A DNA stretch of 64,000 bases from Thiocapsa marina 5811 (GCF_000223985.1 NZ_AFWV01000001.1:372001-436000), one strand, 5' to 3'; counted from the first letter of the stretch, positions 43,297-52,305 are shown. The notes: generated from the sequence alone by a model not told the origin. Made by a program: numbers and translations.

Positions 43297-44871
43297 TCAC
43301 CCGCGAGCGCTCTCTCCCGTCGCCAACCCGTCACGAAGCGCCGCCGCCTGCCGGCGAATCGCGCCGAGACGCTCGGAATCCATCCGCGCGAGATTCCGCC
43401 ATTGCAACGCGGTGCGCGGGTGATTGGCGAACCGGTCCCGGTGCCGATCGAGAAAATCCCAATAAAGCGTCGTGAACGGACAGGCCGTCTCGCCGACGGA
43501 CTCCTTCGGATCATAACGGCAGTGCCGACAATAGTTGCTCATCCGATTGATGTATTGGCCGGTCGCGACATAGGGCTTGGAGGCCAACAGACCGCCGTCG
43601 GCGAACTGGCTCATCCCGATCACGTTGGGCGCCTCGACCCATTCGACTGCATCGACGAACATCGCCAGGTACCAGGCATGGACCTCGCGCGGCTCCACCC
43701 CGATCAGCAGCGCGAAGAGTCCGGTCACCATGAGGCGCTGAATGTGGTGGCCGTAACCCTGCTCGAGCACCTGCGCGATCGACGCCCCGAGACAAGCGTA
43801 GTCGGTCTTTCCGGTCCAGTAGAACGACGGCAGCGGGCGGTGAGCCTCCAGGACGTTCAAGTCCAGGTAGGCCGGCCCTTCGCGCCAATAGATCCCGCGC
43901 ACGTACTCACGCCATCCGAGGATCTGTCGAACGAAACCTTCGACCGACGCGAGCGGCGCTTGGTTCGCCTCCAAGGCCGCGTTCGCGGCATCGATCGCCG
44001 CGCGCGGGTCAAGCAGCTTGAGATTCAGGGCAGCGGAGATTCGCGCGTGATAGAGATAGGGCTCGCCGGTCCACATGGCGTCTTGCCAAGGTCCAAACGC
44101 GGCAAGCCGGTTGCGGATGAATTCGTCGAGCGCCTCCCGGGCTTGGACCGCAGTCACCGGCCAGTCGAAGCGCTCCAAGCTGCCCGGAGCATTCGCGAAG
44201 CGCCGCTCGACCAGCGGGATCAGGCCCCGCGTCACGGCGTCCGGCGGAAAGCCGATCGGCTCGGGTACCATGCCCGGGCCCTGCCGACCGAACGACTTGC
44301 GGTTCTCTTGATCCAGGTTCCACTGCCCGCCGACGGGCTGCGCGGCTCCCTCCGGGCCCTCCATCAGGATGCCTTCTCGCTTACGAAGGTGACGGTAGAA
44401 GTGCTCCAAGCGGAGCCCTTTGCGGCCGGCTGCCCAGCGATCGAAGTCCGCACGGGAGCAGATGAAGTGGTCATCCGGGCGAATCTCGAGCGGCACTGCG
44501 CCTGCCTCGGCGACACCCTGCAGGGCCGCGAGGACACGATGCTCCCCCGGCTCGGTCAGGATCAAGCGTTCCGGGCGCAGGATCCGAATCGCCTCGGCCA
44601 GACCCACTGCGAGCGACGGATCGGCCTCTGCATCCAGCGCCCGGTAGTGGACGCGGATCCCCTCGGCCTCCAAGGCATCGCGGAAGTGCCGCATCGCGGA
44701 AAGAAACAACAGGATACGCGCCTTGTGCGAGGGCACATGGGTCGACTCATCCACCGCCTCGCACATCCAGACGCGATCGCGTGCCGGATCCAGGTCACGC
44801 AACGCCGCAGCTCCGGCATCGAGCTGATCACCGAGAACGAGCACCAGATGTCGACAGGTTGGATGATTCAT
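43297..44871 (-). CDS. Iron-sulfur bacterial cryptochrome/photolyase (FeS-BCP, PhrB type)
   Basis: The product is 524 aa from the ATG at 44871 (MNHPTCRHLVLVLGDQL). The N-terminal alpha/beta domain is of the DPRP type (VLVLGDQLDAGAAAL). The C-terminal FAD domain has four cysteines in the FeS-BCP arrangement: DYACLGAS, NYCRHC and ETACPF. Such proteins bind FAD, a lumazine antenna and a [4Fe-4S] cluster and repair (6-4) photoproducts or act as light sensors. It lies 3' of the ligase gene on the same strand, a plausible DNA-repair grouping. Confidence 0.92.
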   Translation of the reverse strand: MNHPTCRHLVLVLGDQLDAGAAALRDLDPARDRVWMCEAVDESTHVPSHKARILLFLSAMRHFRDALEAEGIRVHYRALDAEADPSLAVGLAEAIRILRPERLILTEPGEHRVLAALQGVAEAGAVPLEIRPDDHFICSRADFDRWAAGRKGLRLEHFYRHLRKREGILMEGPEGAAQPVGGQWNLDQENRKSFGRQGPGMVPEPIGFPPDAVTRGLIPLVERRFANAPGSLERFDWPVTAVQAREALDEFIRNRLAAFGPWQDAMWTGEPYLYHARISAALNLKLLDPRAAIDAANAALEANQAPLASVEGFVRQILGWREYVRGIYWREGPAYLDLNVLEAHRPLPSFYWTGKTDYACLGASIAQVLEQGYGHHIQRLMVTGLFALLIGVEPREVHAWYLAMFVDAVEWVEAPNVIGMSQFADGGLLASKPYVATGQYINRMSNYCRHCRYDPKESVGETACPFTTLYWDFLDRHRDRFANHPRTALQWRNLARMDSERLGAIRRQAAALRDGLATGESARG

Positions 44872-44903
44872 CGTTCCTCGGGGATTTCCCGGCCTGAGCA
44901 CCT

Positions 44904-46451
44904 TCAAGACGAATCGGCGATCTGCCGCCGAAAGAGCGCCCGGACCGTGGCGATGTCGTCGGCCTGATCCGCGTTCTTGTCCGGACGATGGCGCCTCACC
45001 CGCGCGAAGCGCAAGGCCAGCCCGCCCGGATAGCGAGGGCTCGACTGAAGCTCGTTGAAGGCGATCTCGACGACCAGCTCGGGCCGCACATGCACCACCT
45101 GACCCTCCCGCGCCACCGCGAGCGCGCTCAGGTGCTCGGTCTGCCAGTTCAGCATCGCATCGGTCAGACCCTTGAAGGTCTTGCCCAGCATCATGAAACC
45201 GCCCGCCGGGTCGCGTGCGCCCAGATGCAGATTGCTCAGCCAACGGCTGCGACGCCCGCTGCCCCATTCCGCGGCCAGAACCACCAGATCGAGCGTGTGG
45301 GTCGGCTTGATCTTGAGCCACTGCCGACCGCGCGCACCGGCCGCATAGGGCGCGTCGGGATCCTTGGCCATGATGCCCTCGTGACCCGCGGCCAGTGCGC
45401 GCTCCAAAAAGACGCGGGCCTCGGCGGCATCGCTCGGCCGCAGCCGCGGGATCAGTGCGCGCTCCGGAAGGACTTCGGCGAGTGCACCGAAACGCTCCCG
45501 CGCCGGCGCGTCGATCAAGAGGGTGCCGTCGCATTGGATGCAATCGAAGAAGAAGGCGCTCAGCGGCAGCTCGGCACGCAGACGCGCGATGTCGAGCCGC
45601 CGACCGAAGCGGCGCATGCTGGTCTGAAACGGATGCGGCCGCCCGTCAGCACGCAACGCCAGCACCTCGCCGTCGAGCACCAGGTCGGCGACGGGAAGCG
45701 GCGCGATGAGCTCGGGGATCTCGGGCACGGCCGCAGTCACCTCATGGCCCTGCCGGCTGTAGACCCTGACCTCCTCGCCACGCTTGTGGACCTGAACACG
45801 GGCACCGTCGAGCTTGAACTCAAGGTCGGGCGCGGGGAGACAGGCCAGCGCGTCGTCGAGATCCTCCGCGGGTTGCGCGAGCATCGGCAAGATCGGTCGA
45901 AAGAGCTCCAGACCGATCGCCCGCAAACCCGCCGCCCCGGTGTCGAACGCGGTGCGGGTGACGCGCGCCGGATCGCCGCTCAGCATCAGGGCACGCCGCA
46001 CCAGCTCGGGATCCAGCCCGGCGGCCCGGGCGACCGCTTCCATCACCAGACCCTCGACCGCCCCTTGCCGCAGCTCGCCGAGCATCAGACGGCCAAGAAA
46101 TCCCTGTTCGTCGCGGGTCGCCTGCTCGAACAGCCCGTGCAGTAGCACCCGACGCTGTGTCTGCGCGCCGACACCCTTGACGGCGAGCAGTGCTGCGAAC
46201 GTCCGATCCAGGTCGTCGAGGGTCAAGCGGCCCTGCTCGACCGGAACCAGACCGCGAAGCGCATCCACCTGCGCCGGACCCACCCCGACGCGGCCTTGCG
46301 GAATCGCTCCGGCGAGATAGCTCGCGGCAAGCTCGGTCTCGTGGCCGTCCAGCCGACCGAGCAGATCCGCAATCAGCCCGATCTTGTCGCGACGCGACGA
46401 GCGGGCAGCCACCTCGCCCGAGAGTCGGACCAGCGTTTCGAGCGTGCTCAT
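44904..46451 (-). CDS. ATP-dependent DNA ligase
   Basis: The product is 515 aa from the ATG at 46451 (MSTLETLVRLSGEVAARS); an ATG 12 bp upstream is possible. The adenylation lysine is in EFKLDGARVQVHK, and the later motifs FFDCIQCDG, GIMAKDPDAPY and WLKIKPTHTLD follow, with an N-terminal helical domain as in archaeal-type ligase I. It seals nicks using ATP and probably serves in repair. The usual ligase-associated helicase and exonuclease genes are not adjacent; the photolyase gene is, 33 bp downstream. Confidence 0.9.
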   Translation of the reverse strand: MSTLETLVRLSGEVAARSSRRDKIGLIADLLGRLDGHETELAASYLAGAIPQGRVGVGPAQVDALRGLVPVEQGRLTLDDLDRTFAALLAVKGVGAQTQRRVLLHGLFEQATRDEQGFLGRLMLGELRQGAVEGLVMEAVARAAGLDPELVRRALMLSGDPARVTRTAFDTGAAGLRAIGLELFRPILPMLAQPAEDLDDALACLPAPDLEFKLDGARVQVHKRGEEVRVYSRQGHEVTAAVPEIPELIAPLPVADLVLDGEVLALRADGRPHPFQTSMRRFGRRLDIARLRAELPLSAFFFDCIQCDGTLLIDAPARERFGALAEVLPERALIPRLRPSDAAEARVFLERALAAGHEGIMAKDPDAPYAAGARGRQWLKIKPTHTLDLVVLAAEWGSGRRSRWLSNLHLGARDPAGGFMMLGKTFKGLTDAMLNWQTEHLSALAVAREGQVVHVRPELVVEIAFNELQSSPRYPGGLALRFARVRRHRPDKNADQADDIATVRALFRRQIADSS

Positions 46452-46521
46452 AGAGGTATCCATCGGCATCCGGCTCGTCGATGCAATGGGTTCCGATCCC
46501 CGAATTCCGGATCGCCCGAGG

Positions 46522-46905
46522 CTGAACCGCGCCCCGAGCGAGAGGCTCAATTTCGAGTGAGCTCGGCGTTTGGTACATCCACGACGCTTCGCAGGGACGC
46601 AGTTTGAACCGATTGATCTCCTAAACCGCGCCGAGCGCGGTATGCAATGTTTCCGGATGGGATCGGCCCGGCGGATTTGACGGCCGCTGGAGACGCCGCG
46701 GTTTAAGGCATTAAATGTATTCTATTATTTTAAACCGCGTCCCCGCTGAGGATCGTGGATGCACCAAGCGTCGAGCTCACTCGAAATTGAGCCTCTCGCT
46801 CTGGACGCGGTTTAACATCCTAAACTGCGCAGACTCAAACGCTCGTCAAGTCCGCGAGGGCCGATCCCATCCAGAAACATCGCGGACCGCACCGGGCGCA
46901 GTTTA
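46522..46905. repeat. Cluster of four inverted-repeat elements
   Basis: The elements are 46522-46606 (arms imperfect), 46622-46704 (right arm with one inserted base), 46731-46814 and 46821-46905 (TAAACTGCGC...GCGCAGTTTA). Spacers are 15, 26 and 6 bp, the middle one AT-rich. Core types alternate: first and third share one core in opposite orientation, second and fourth share the other, also opposed. The final arm ends with the fpr stop codon (TTA on this strand, 46903-46905). This fills almost the whole gap between the ligase and fpr genes. Confidence 0.9.
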
Positions 46906-47646
46906 ATGGTACTGCTCCGTCGTGTACTGACCGGGCGCGTGCCGCTTGTGACGAGCCAGACCGCGCTCTTCGAGGATGACCTTCACGTCCTTGATCATGG
47001 CCGAGTTCCCGCAGAGCATCACATGGCTGCTCCGAGGGTCGATGGTCGCTCCGACGTGCGCCTCCAAGCTGCCTGCCGTCAAGAGGTCGGTGATCCGCCC
47101 GGAGAGCGCACCCGGGACCGACTCGCGACTGACCGCCGGCACGAACCTGAACCGATCGCCATGTCGCTGGGCGATCGCGGCGAGGGTCTCCCCGTAGCTC
47201 AGATCCGTCGCCTGCCGTACCCCGTGGACCAGTACGACGCGCCGAAACAGATCCCAAGGCTCCGGCGAGCGCAGGATCGAGAGATAGACACCGAGCGCGG
47301 TACCGGTTGCGAGCAGCCAGAGCGTCTCCGCGGACTCGACCGTCTCGAGCGTAAAGATCCCCCCCGGTTTCTCCGACAGCCAGACCTCGTCGCCGGGATT
47401 CAGATCGGACAGACGCGGCGTCAGCGGGCCTTCCGGAACCTCGTTGAAATAGATCTCCACAGGACGCTCCTGCGGCGGATTGACCAGCGAATAGGGCCGC
47501 CCCACACGATCGCCCTCGATATCCAAGGCGACCTTGATGTACTGCCCTGCCTTGAAGTCGGCGACCGGACCTTCGAACTGCATGCTGTAGAGTCCGTCCG
47601 TCCAGGCATGCTTGCCCGTCACCTTCGCTTTCACCCAGTCGCTCAT
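46903..47646 (-). CDS. fpr: Ferredoxin--NADP+ reductase
   Basis: The product is 247 aa. FAD-binding (GRPYSLVNPPQERPVEIYFN) and NADP-binding (WLLATGTALGVYLSIL, VMLCGNSAMIKDV) motifs match the short bacterial Fpr type. It exchanges electrons between NADPH and ferredoxin or flavodoxin. The stop codon is the outer end of an inverted-repeat arm. The start is shared region with the divergent glutathione peroxidase gene. Confidence 0.93.
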   Translation of the reverse strand: MSDWVKAKVTGKHAWTDGLYSMQFEGPVADFKAGQYIKVALDIEGDRVGRPYSLVNPPQERPVEIYFNEVPEGPLTPRLSDLNPGDEVWLSEKPGGIFTLETVESAETLWLLATGTALGVYLSILRSPEPWDLFRRVVLVHGVRQATDLSYGETLAAIAQRHGDRFRFVPAVSRESVPGALSGRITDLLTAGSLEAHVGATIDPRSSHVMLCGNSAMIKDVKVILEERGLARHKRHAPGQYTTEQYH

Positions 47647-47922
47647 AACCGATCCTGCTCCTCGTTAGATCCCAAAAAATCCCGACGTCGTGATCGTGCG
47701 GGCGGTGTCGCCGTTGCCTGACCGGCCTTCGCCACGACATCCCGCGATAATGCTTGCAGTTTGGTGCCCACCACCCGTTTTCAAATCATCGTCATCGGAC
47801 ATCTCCCGTCGTTGGCGCAGGGCAACGCGTCGCCTCCCCGCCAAAGACGGGATTGTATTCGGCATTTTGCGCATTACCTCGCGGAGGACGACGCATGGCC
47901 GAGACCGCAGAGACTTGTCCCC

Positions 47923-48471
47923 ATGATGAAAACCACACTATTTGCTTTAGGAATTGCCGTCATGAGCACCACAGCAAACGCCGCCGCTCCACCCTGCTCG
48001 CCCTTGCTCGATATCGAGGTCCGCCGACTCGCAGGCGACGAGGTCGTCAACCTCTGTGAGGCCTATCGGGGCAAGGTACTTCTTATCGTCAATACCGCAA
48101 GCAAATGCGGCTTCACCTCCCAGTACGAGGGGCTCGAAGCCCTCTACGACAGGTACAAGGATCGGGGGCTCGTGGTCCTCGGCTTCCCCTCCAACGACTT
48201 CGCGAACCAGGAGCCGGGAAACGAGGACGAGATCGCGACTTTCTGCCGCCTGACCTACGCGGTCGAATTCCCGATGTTCGAGAAGGTCGGCGTCAAGAAA
48301 GGGGCAGCATCCCCGCTCTTCGAGCGATTGGCCGGCGCCGGTGCGCCCTACCCGAAGTGGAACTTCTACAAGTACCTGATCGATCGCGACGGCAAGCTCG
48401 TTGACCACTATGTCAGCTTCACCAAGCCGGATGACCGCAAGGTCGTCAAGGCGATCGAAAAGCTGCTCTGA
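47923..48471 (+). CDS. Exported glutathione-peroxidase-family protein
   Basis: The product is 182 aa from the ATG at 47923 (a second ATG follows at once). A signal peptide (TTLFALGIAVMSTTANAAA) precedes the thioredoxin-like GPx fold. The peroxidatic cysteine is in NTASKCGFTSQY, the Gln in FANQEPGNEDE, the Trp in PKWNFYKYLI, and a possible resolving cysteine in TFCRLTYAVEF. It would reduce peroxides in the periplasm, probably with thioredoxin-like donors. The ribosome-binding site is weak. Confidence 0.88.
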   Translation: MMKTTLFALGIAVMSTTANAAAPPCSPLLDIEVRRLAGDEVVNLCEAYRGKVLLIVNTASKCGFTSQYEGLEALYDRYKDRGLVVLGFPSNDFANQEPGNEDEIATFCRLTYAVEFPMFEKVGVKKGAASPLFERLAGAGAPYPKWNFYKYLIDRDGKLVDHYVSFTKPDDRKVVKAIEKLL

Positions 48472-48815
48472 CCGACCCGCGGCGCAAACCGGGGACCGCC
48501 GCTTGCCGGCCTGGCCGCGAACGGTTCGTCTCGACGATGATTCCGATACGCCCTATCGATTGGTACGCCGACACTGGCCCGTCTACAGTTAGATCGAGAC
48601 ACTCGGGTTCTCCGAAAAGCAGCGAAGATCCCGTGCGTGCCGGGCACGAAGGATCGTCGAGCGCGAAGAAGGATGCAGTTGTCGACCGGATCGGTTTGTC
48701 GAACCCGCCGGGCTCGTCCCGCGCTAGAGACGCGACCGGTGCAGCACCCGAGGGGGGCGAGGCGGCCTCGACGCGCTCGCACTACGGATACCACCGATTC
48801 AGGGGAGGTTAACGC
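48472..48815. other. Intergenic region before the HdrD-like gene
   Basis: I see no gene, repeat or terminator of note in these 344 bases. AGGGGAGG at 48800-48808 is the ribosome-binding site of the next gene. A rubrerythrin gene, which often precedes this gene type, is absent. Confidence 0.4.
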
Positions 48816-50156
48816 ATGGCGACGTCAATCAGCCGGGAGGGGAGTCTCGAAGCCCCGACCCGTCACCCGCTCGACTGGCAAAGCGCTGATTTCTATGATC
48901 AGGCTTCGCTCGACAAGGAGCTGGAGCGCGTCTTCGACATCTGTCACGGCTGCCGCCGCTGCGTCAGTCTTTGCCAATCCTTCCCGACGCTGTTCGATTT
49001 GGTGGACGAGTCCGAGTCGATGGAGGTCGACGGCGTCGCCAAGGACGACTACTGGAAGGTGGTCGACCACTGTTATCTCTGCGATCTGTGCTACATGACC
49101 AAGTGTCCCTACGTGCCGCCGCACGAGTGGAACCTGGATTTTCCGCACCTAATGCTCCGAGCGAAGGCCGTGAAGTATCGGCAAGGCAACGTGAAGAGGC
49201 GCGATCGCATCTTGACCAGCACGGACACCGTCGGCTCGCTCGCCGGGATTCCGGTCGTCAACGGCTTGGTCAACGCGGTCAACGCGAGCTCGCTCGGACG
49301 TCAGGCACTCCAGGCCGTGCTCGGTGTCCACAAGGACGCACGCGTGCCGCCCTATGTGAGCGATACGCTGCGCAAGACCGAGAAGGCACGCATCGGACGC
49401 TCCGCCACGGGCGAGGCGGCCGGTCCGACCACCGGCAAGGTCGCGCTCTTCACGACCTGTTACGGCAACTACAACGAGCCCGGCGTGAACGCCGACTTGA
49501 TCGCGGTCTTCGAGCACTCGGGCATCCCGGTCACGCTCCCCGAGAAGGAGCAATGCTGCGGCATGCCCAAACTCGAGCTCGGCGACCTGGAGGCCGTCAA
49601 GGCCGCGAAAGACGCCAATATCCCGATGCTCAAGCGTCTCGTCGACGACGGCTGGGACATCGTCGCCATGATCCCGTCGTGCGTGCTCATGTTCAAACAG
49701 GAGCTACCGCTGATGTTCCCGGAGGACGCGGACGTGCAGTCTGTCAAGGCTCACATCTTCGATCCGTTCGAATATCTGATGCTCCGCCACAAACACGGCA
49801 AGCTCAACACGGACTTCAAGAAACCGCTGGGCAACGTCATCTATCAAGCGTCCTGCCATCAGCGTGTGCAGAACATCGGGCAGAAGACCCGTGAGGTCCT
49901 GGCACTCGTGCCGGACACGACAGTGGAGATCATCGAGCGTTGCTCGGGCCACGACGGCACCTACGCGGTCAAGGAGGAGTATTACGCCTCCGCGATGAAG
50001 ATCGTGCGCCCGGTCGCGGGCCGCGTGGAGAAGGCGGCACCGGATCACTTCGGCAGCGACTGTCCGATGGCCGGCGCCCACATCGCGCATGCACTGGGCA
50101 AGGACGGCGAGCAACAGCATCCGCTGAGCCTGTTGCGGCTGGCCTACGGGCTCTGA
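48816..50156 (+). CDS. HdrD/GlpC-like heterodisulfide-reductase-related Fe-S protein
   Basis: The product is 446 aa. The N-terminal part has two [4Fe-4S] motifs (CHGCRRCVSLC and CYLCDLCYMTKC), and the C-terminal part two CCG-type domains, with CCGMPKLELGD and a variant CSGHDGTY. It is soluble and probably passes electrons between a redox partner and disulfide or peroxide-related substrates. In many bacteria this gene sits between rubrerythrin and DUF3501 genes; here DUF3501 follows but rubrerythrin does not precede. The TGA stop is in a duplicated inverted-repeat arm. Confidence 0.87.
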   Translation: MATSISREGSLEAPTRHPLDWQSADFYDQASLDKELERVFDICHGCRRCVSLCQSFPTLFDLVDESESMEVDGVAKDDYWKVVDHCYLCDLCYMTKCPYVPPHEWNLDFPHLMLRAKAVKYRQGNVKRRDRILTSTDTVGSLAGIPVVNGLVNAVNASSLGRQALQAVLGVHKDARVPPYVSDTLRKTEKARIGRSATGEAAGPTTGKVALFTTCYGNYNEPGVNADLIAVFEHSGIPVTLPEKEQCCGMPKLELGDLEAVKAAKDANIPMLKRLVDDGWDIVAMIPSCVLMFKQELPLMFPEDADVQSVKAHIFDPFEYLMLRHKHGKLNTDFKKPLGNVIYQASCHQRVQNIGQKTREVLALVPDTTVEIIERCSGHDGTYAVKEEYYASAMKIVRPVAGRVEKAAPDHFGSDCPMAGAHIAHALGKDGEQQHPLSLLRLAYGL

Positions 50157-50249
50157 ACCGCGCTGAACCGCGTTCGGCGAGACCATGAAGCCCGGCGATT
50201 CGACTCGGTCTTCGTGGGCCAGGCATGCATCGGTGGCGACGCGGTTCAG
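50154..50249. repeat. Inverted-repeat element with tandemly doubled left arm
   Basis: The element is 50164-50248 (85 bp, TGAACCGCGTTC...GACGCGGTTCA). A second TGAACCGCG stands directly before it at 50154-50162 and includes the stop of the Fe-S protein gene. This is the last family member toward the conjugative region. Confidence 0.87.
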
Positions 50250-50558
50250 AATGGGAAAGGGCTCTTGTTCATTCGGGCGGCCGAAGGCGACACCGGAGAT
50301 CGTCGCGAAGCGGCGACACCCCGGGATCGACGACTTGCAGTCGTCCTCTTCGGCTGGCCTGACGGCCAGCGGGGTCGAGCGCAACTCGACCACCCCGGCA
50401 TCCGCCCTGAACGCGGGTTGGGCGGGCGCATGAAGGAGGCGGAAAAGGCGTCGGATGGCAGGTACTCGCGACCTGCGGCGCTTTGTGGCTCGAGCGTTCG
50501 GACTCGGGTTCGCCGCAAAAGCGGCGGCATCGACATCTCAATCGGTTTGGAGACGACT
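50250..50558. other. Intergenic region before the DUF3501 gene
   Basis: No gene is convincing here. The open frame running into the DUF3501 gene lacks a start signal and has shadow-like composition. The ribosome-binding site GGAG at 50549-50552 belongs to the next gene. Confidence 0.4.
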
Positions 50559-51140
50559 ATGCATCTGACACGAGACGACCTTTACAGCCTCGAGAAGTAC
50601 GCCGAGGTTCGCAGTGATTTCCGGGCCCGCGTGATGGCCCACAAGAAGCATCGTCAGGTCGCGATCGGCGCGCATGCCACGCTCTACTTCGAAGATCGCC
50701 TGACCATGCAGTACCAGATCCAAGAAATGCTGCGAGCCGAGCGCATCTTCGAGTCCGCGGGGATTCAAGACGAGCTCGACGCCTACAACCCGCTGATCCC
50801 GGACGGCAGCAATTGGAAGGCGACCTTCATGATCGAGTACGAGGACGTCGACGAACGGCGCGATGCCCTGACACGGCTGCGCGGTATCGAGGATCGGGTG
50901 TGGGTCCAGGTCGCCGATTTCGATCGCGTCTATGCGATCGCCGACGAGGACATGGAGCGCGAGGACGCGACCAAGACGTCGTCCGTGCACTTCCTGCGCT
51001 TCGAGCTGTCGGCGCCGATGGCCGCGGCGATGAAACAGGGCGCAAAGCTCGCGCTCGGCACCGATCACCCGGAGTACGGCTATCAGGTCGAGGCAGCACC
51101 GGAGATCCGTGACTCGCTCGCCCGCGACCTCGCCGACTGA
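50559..51140 (+). CDS. DUF3501 protein
   Basis: The product is 193 aa from the ATG at 50559, with GGAG 6 nt upstream. It begins LTRDDLYSLEKYAEVRSDFR and has the conserved MQYQIQEMLRAERIFE helix and a central YNPLIPDGSNWKATFMIEY stretch. It is cytoplasmic and of unknown biochemistry. Co-occurrence with the HdrD-like Fe-S protein suggests a shared redox function, perhaps in peroxide defence. Confidence 0.88.
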   Translation: MHLTRDDLYSLEKYAEVRSDFRARVMAHKKHRQVAIGAHATLYFEDRLTMQYQIQEMLRAERIFESAGIQDELDAYNPLIPDGSNWKATFMIEYEDVDERRDALTRLRGIEDRVWVQVADFDRVYAIADEDMEREDATKTSSVHFLRFELSAPMAAAMKQGAKLALGTDHPEYGYQVEAAPEIRDSLARDLAD

Positions 51141-51956
51141 ATGAAACGCCCCCCGCCCCGCGCCCTGCTGCTCGACATGGATGGTCTCCTATTCCACGGA
51201 GACCGGCCCCTGCCGGGCGCGCGGCGGCTGCTTGACCGGCTGCATTCGACACCGCATGCGTTCGTCACCAACAACCCGATTCGCACACCCGAGCAGGTGG
51301 CCGACGCCTTCGCCGCGATGGGTCTCCCGCGACCGAAGCCGCAGCGGATCATCACCTCCGCCTTGGCCACCGCACGCTGGCTGAGCCATGTTCGGCCAGG
51401 CTTCCGTTATTTCGCTGTCGGTGCCGGCGGGTTGGACGCGGCCCTTCGCTCGGTCGGAACGCCGGACGCCGAGTGTGCCGACGTGGTCGTCGTGGGCGAG
51501 GGCCCGGGGCTGGATTTCGAGCAGCTCACCGTCGGCATCAATCTCATCCTGAGCCGTGGGGCCCGCCTAGTCGCCACGAATCCGGACACCGCCGTCGACG
51601 GCATGCGCGACGGTCGTCATGTCGTGCTCCCGGGCGGCGGCGCCCTGGTCGCACCCTTTGCGGCGGCAACCGGGGTGACGCCCACCGTCGTGGGCAAACC
51701 CGAGCCCCTGCTCTACGAGATGTCGCTCGAAATCCTCGGCTGCACGCCGGCCGCTTGCATGATGGTCGGCGATCGTCCGGATACAGACATCGCAGGTGCC
51801 GAGCGGATCGGCATGTGGACCGCACTCGTACGCACCGGTCGGTTTGCACCGGGTCGTCCCTGGATGGAAGGCATGCCGCCGCCGGATTACGATTTGAACA
51901 GCCTGGACGCCCTGATCGACGCCTTGGACCGAGATGTCCCGGGGCTGCTCGCCTGA
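51141..51956 (+). CDS. NagD-like HAD-IIA phosphatase
   Basis: The product is 271 aa and starts directly after the DUF3501 stop. HAD motifs are LLLDMDGLLFHGD (nucleophile Asp), TNNPIRTPEQ, a lysine in VVGKPEP and MMVGDRPDTDI. The cap is of the C2 type, as in NagD and phosphoglycolate phosphatases. The substrate is probably a sugar phosphate or nucleotide monophosphate. Confidence 0.9.
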   Translation: MKRPPPRALLLDMDGLLFHGDRPLPGARRLLDRLHSTPHAFVTNNPIRTPEQVADAFAAMGLPRPKPQRIITSALATARWLSHVRPGFRYFAVGAGGLDAALRSVGTPDAECADVVVVGEGPGLDFEQLTVGINLILSRGARLVATNPDTAVDGMRDGRHVVLPGGGALVAPFAAATGVTPTVVGKPEPLLYEMSLEILGCTPAACMMVGDRPDTDIAGAERIGMWTALVRTGRFAPGRPWMEGMPPPDYDLNSLDALIDALDRDVPGLLA

Positions 51957-51993
51957 TCCGACCCCTAAACCCGACGCGGACGAGCCCGGATGT

Positions 51994-52305
51994 CTAAGGC
52001 GCCGTCAACCGCGCGTCGCCGATGATGTCGGCATGTCGCTGCTGCGCTCCCGTGAGGGTGTTGCGAATCGTCACGTCACCCTTACCCATGCCCCGGGTAC
52101 AGACATGTGCCCTGACACTCGACTCCGCGGCCAGCGTCGCCGACACCACGACCTCTCGGCAGATGTTGTCGACGACCTCGATCATGCGTTCATCGAAGCC
52201 GGGGTTTACGATTTCGACCGTGATCGGCTGGCCCAATCCATCCGCATTCGACATCGGAGCGACCGCCAGGAAGACCAGACCCATCAGGGCAGTGCGAGGG
52301 TGCAT
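51994..52305 (-). CDS. Small exported protein, unknown
   Basis: The product is 103 aa with a short signal peptide (TALMGLVFLAVAPMSNADG). The mature part (VEIVNPGFDERMIEVVDNIC, VSATLAAESSVRAHVC) contains two cysteines that could form a disulfide. I recognise no family. It lies downstream of the broken yceI gene. Confidence 0.6.
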   Translation of the reverse strand: MHPRTALMGLVFLAVAPMSNADGLGQPITVEIVNPGFDERMIEVVDNICREVVVSATLAAESSVRAHVCTRGMGKGDVTIRNTLTGAQQRHADIIGDARLTAP

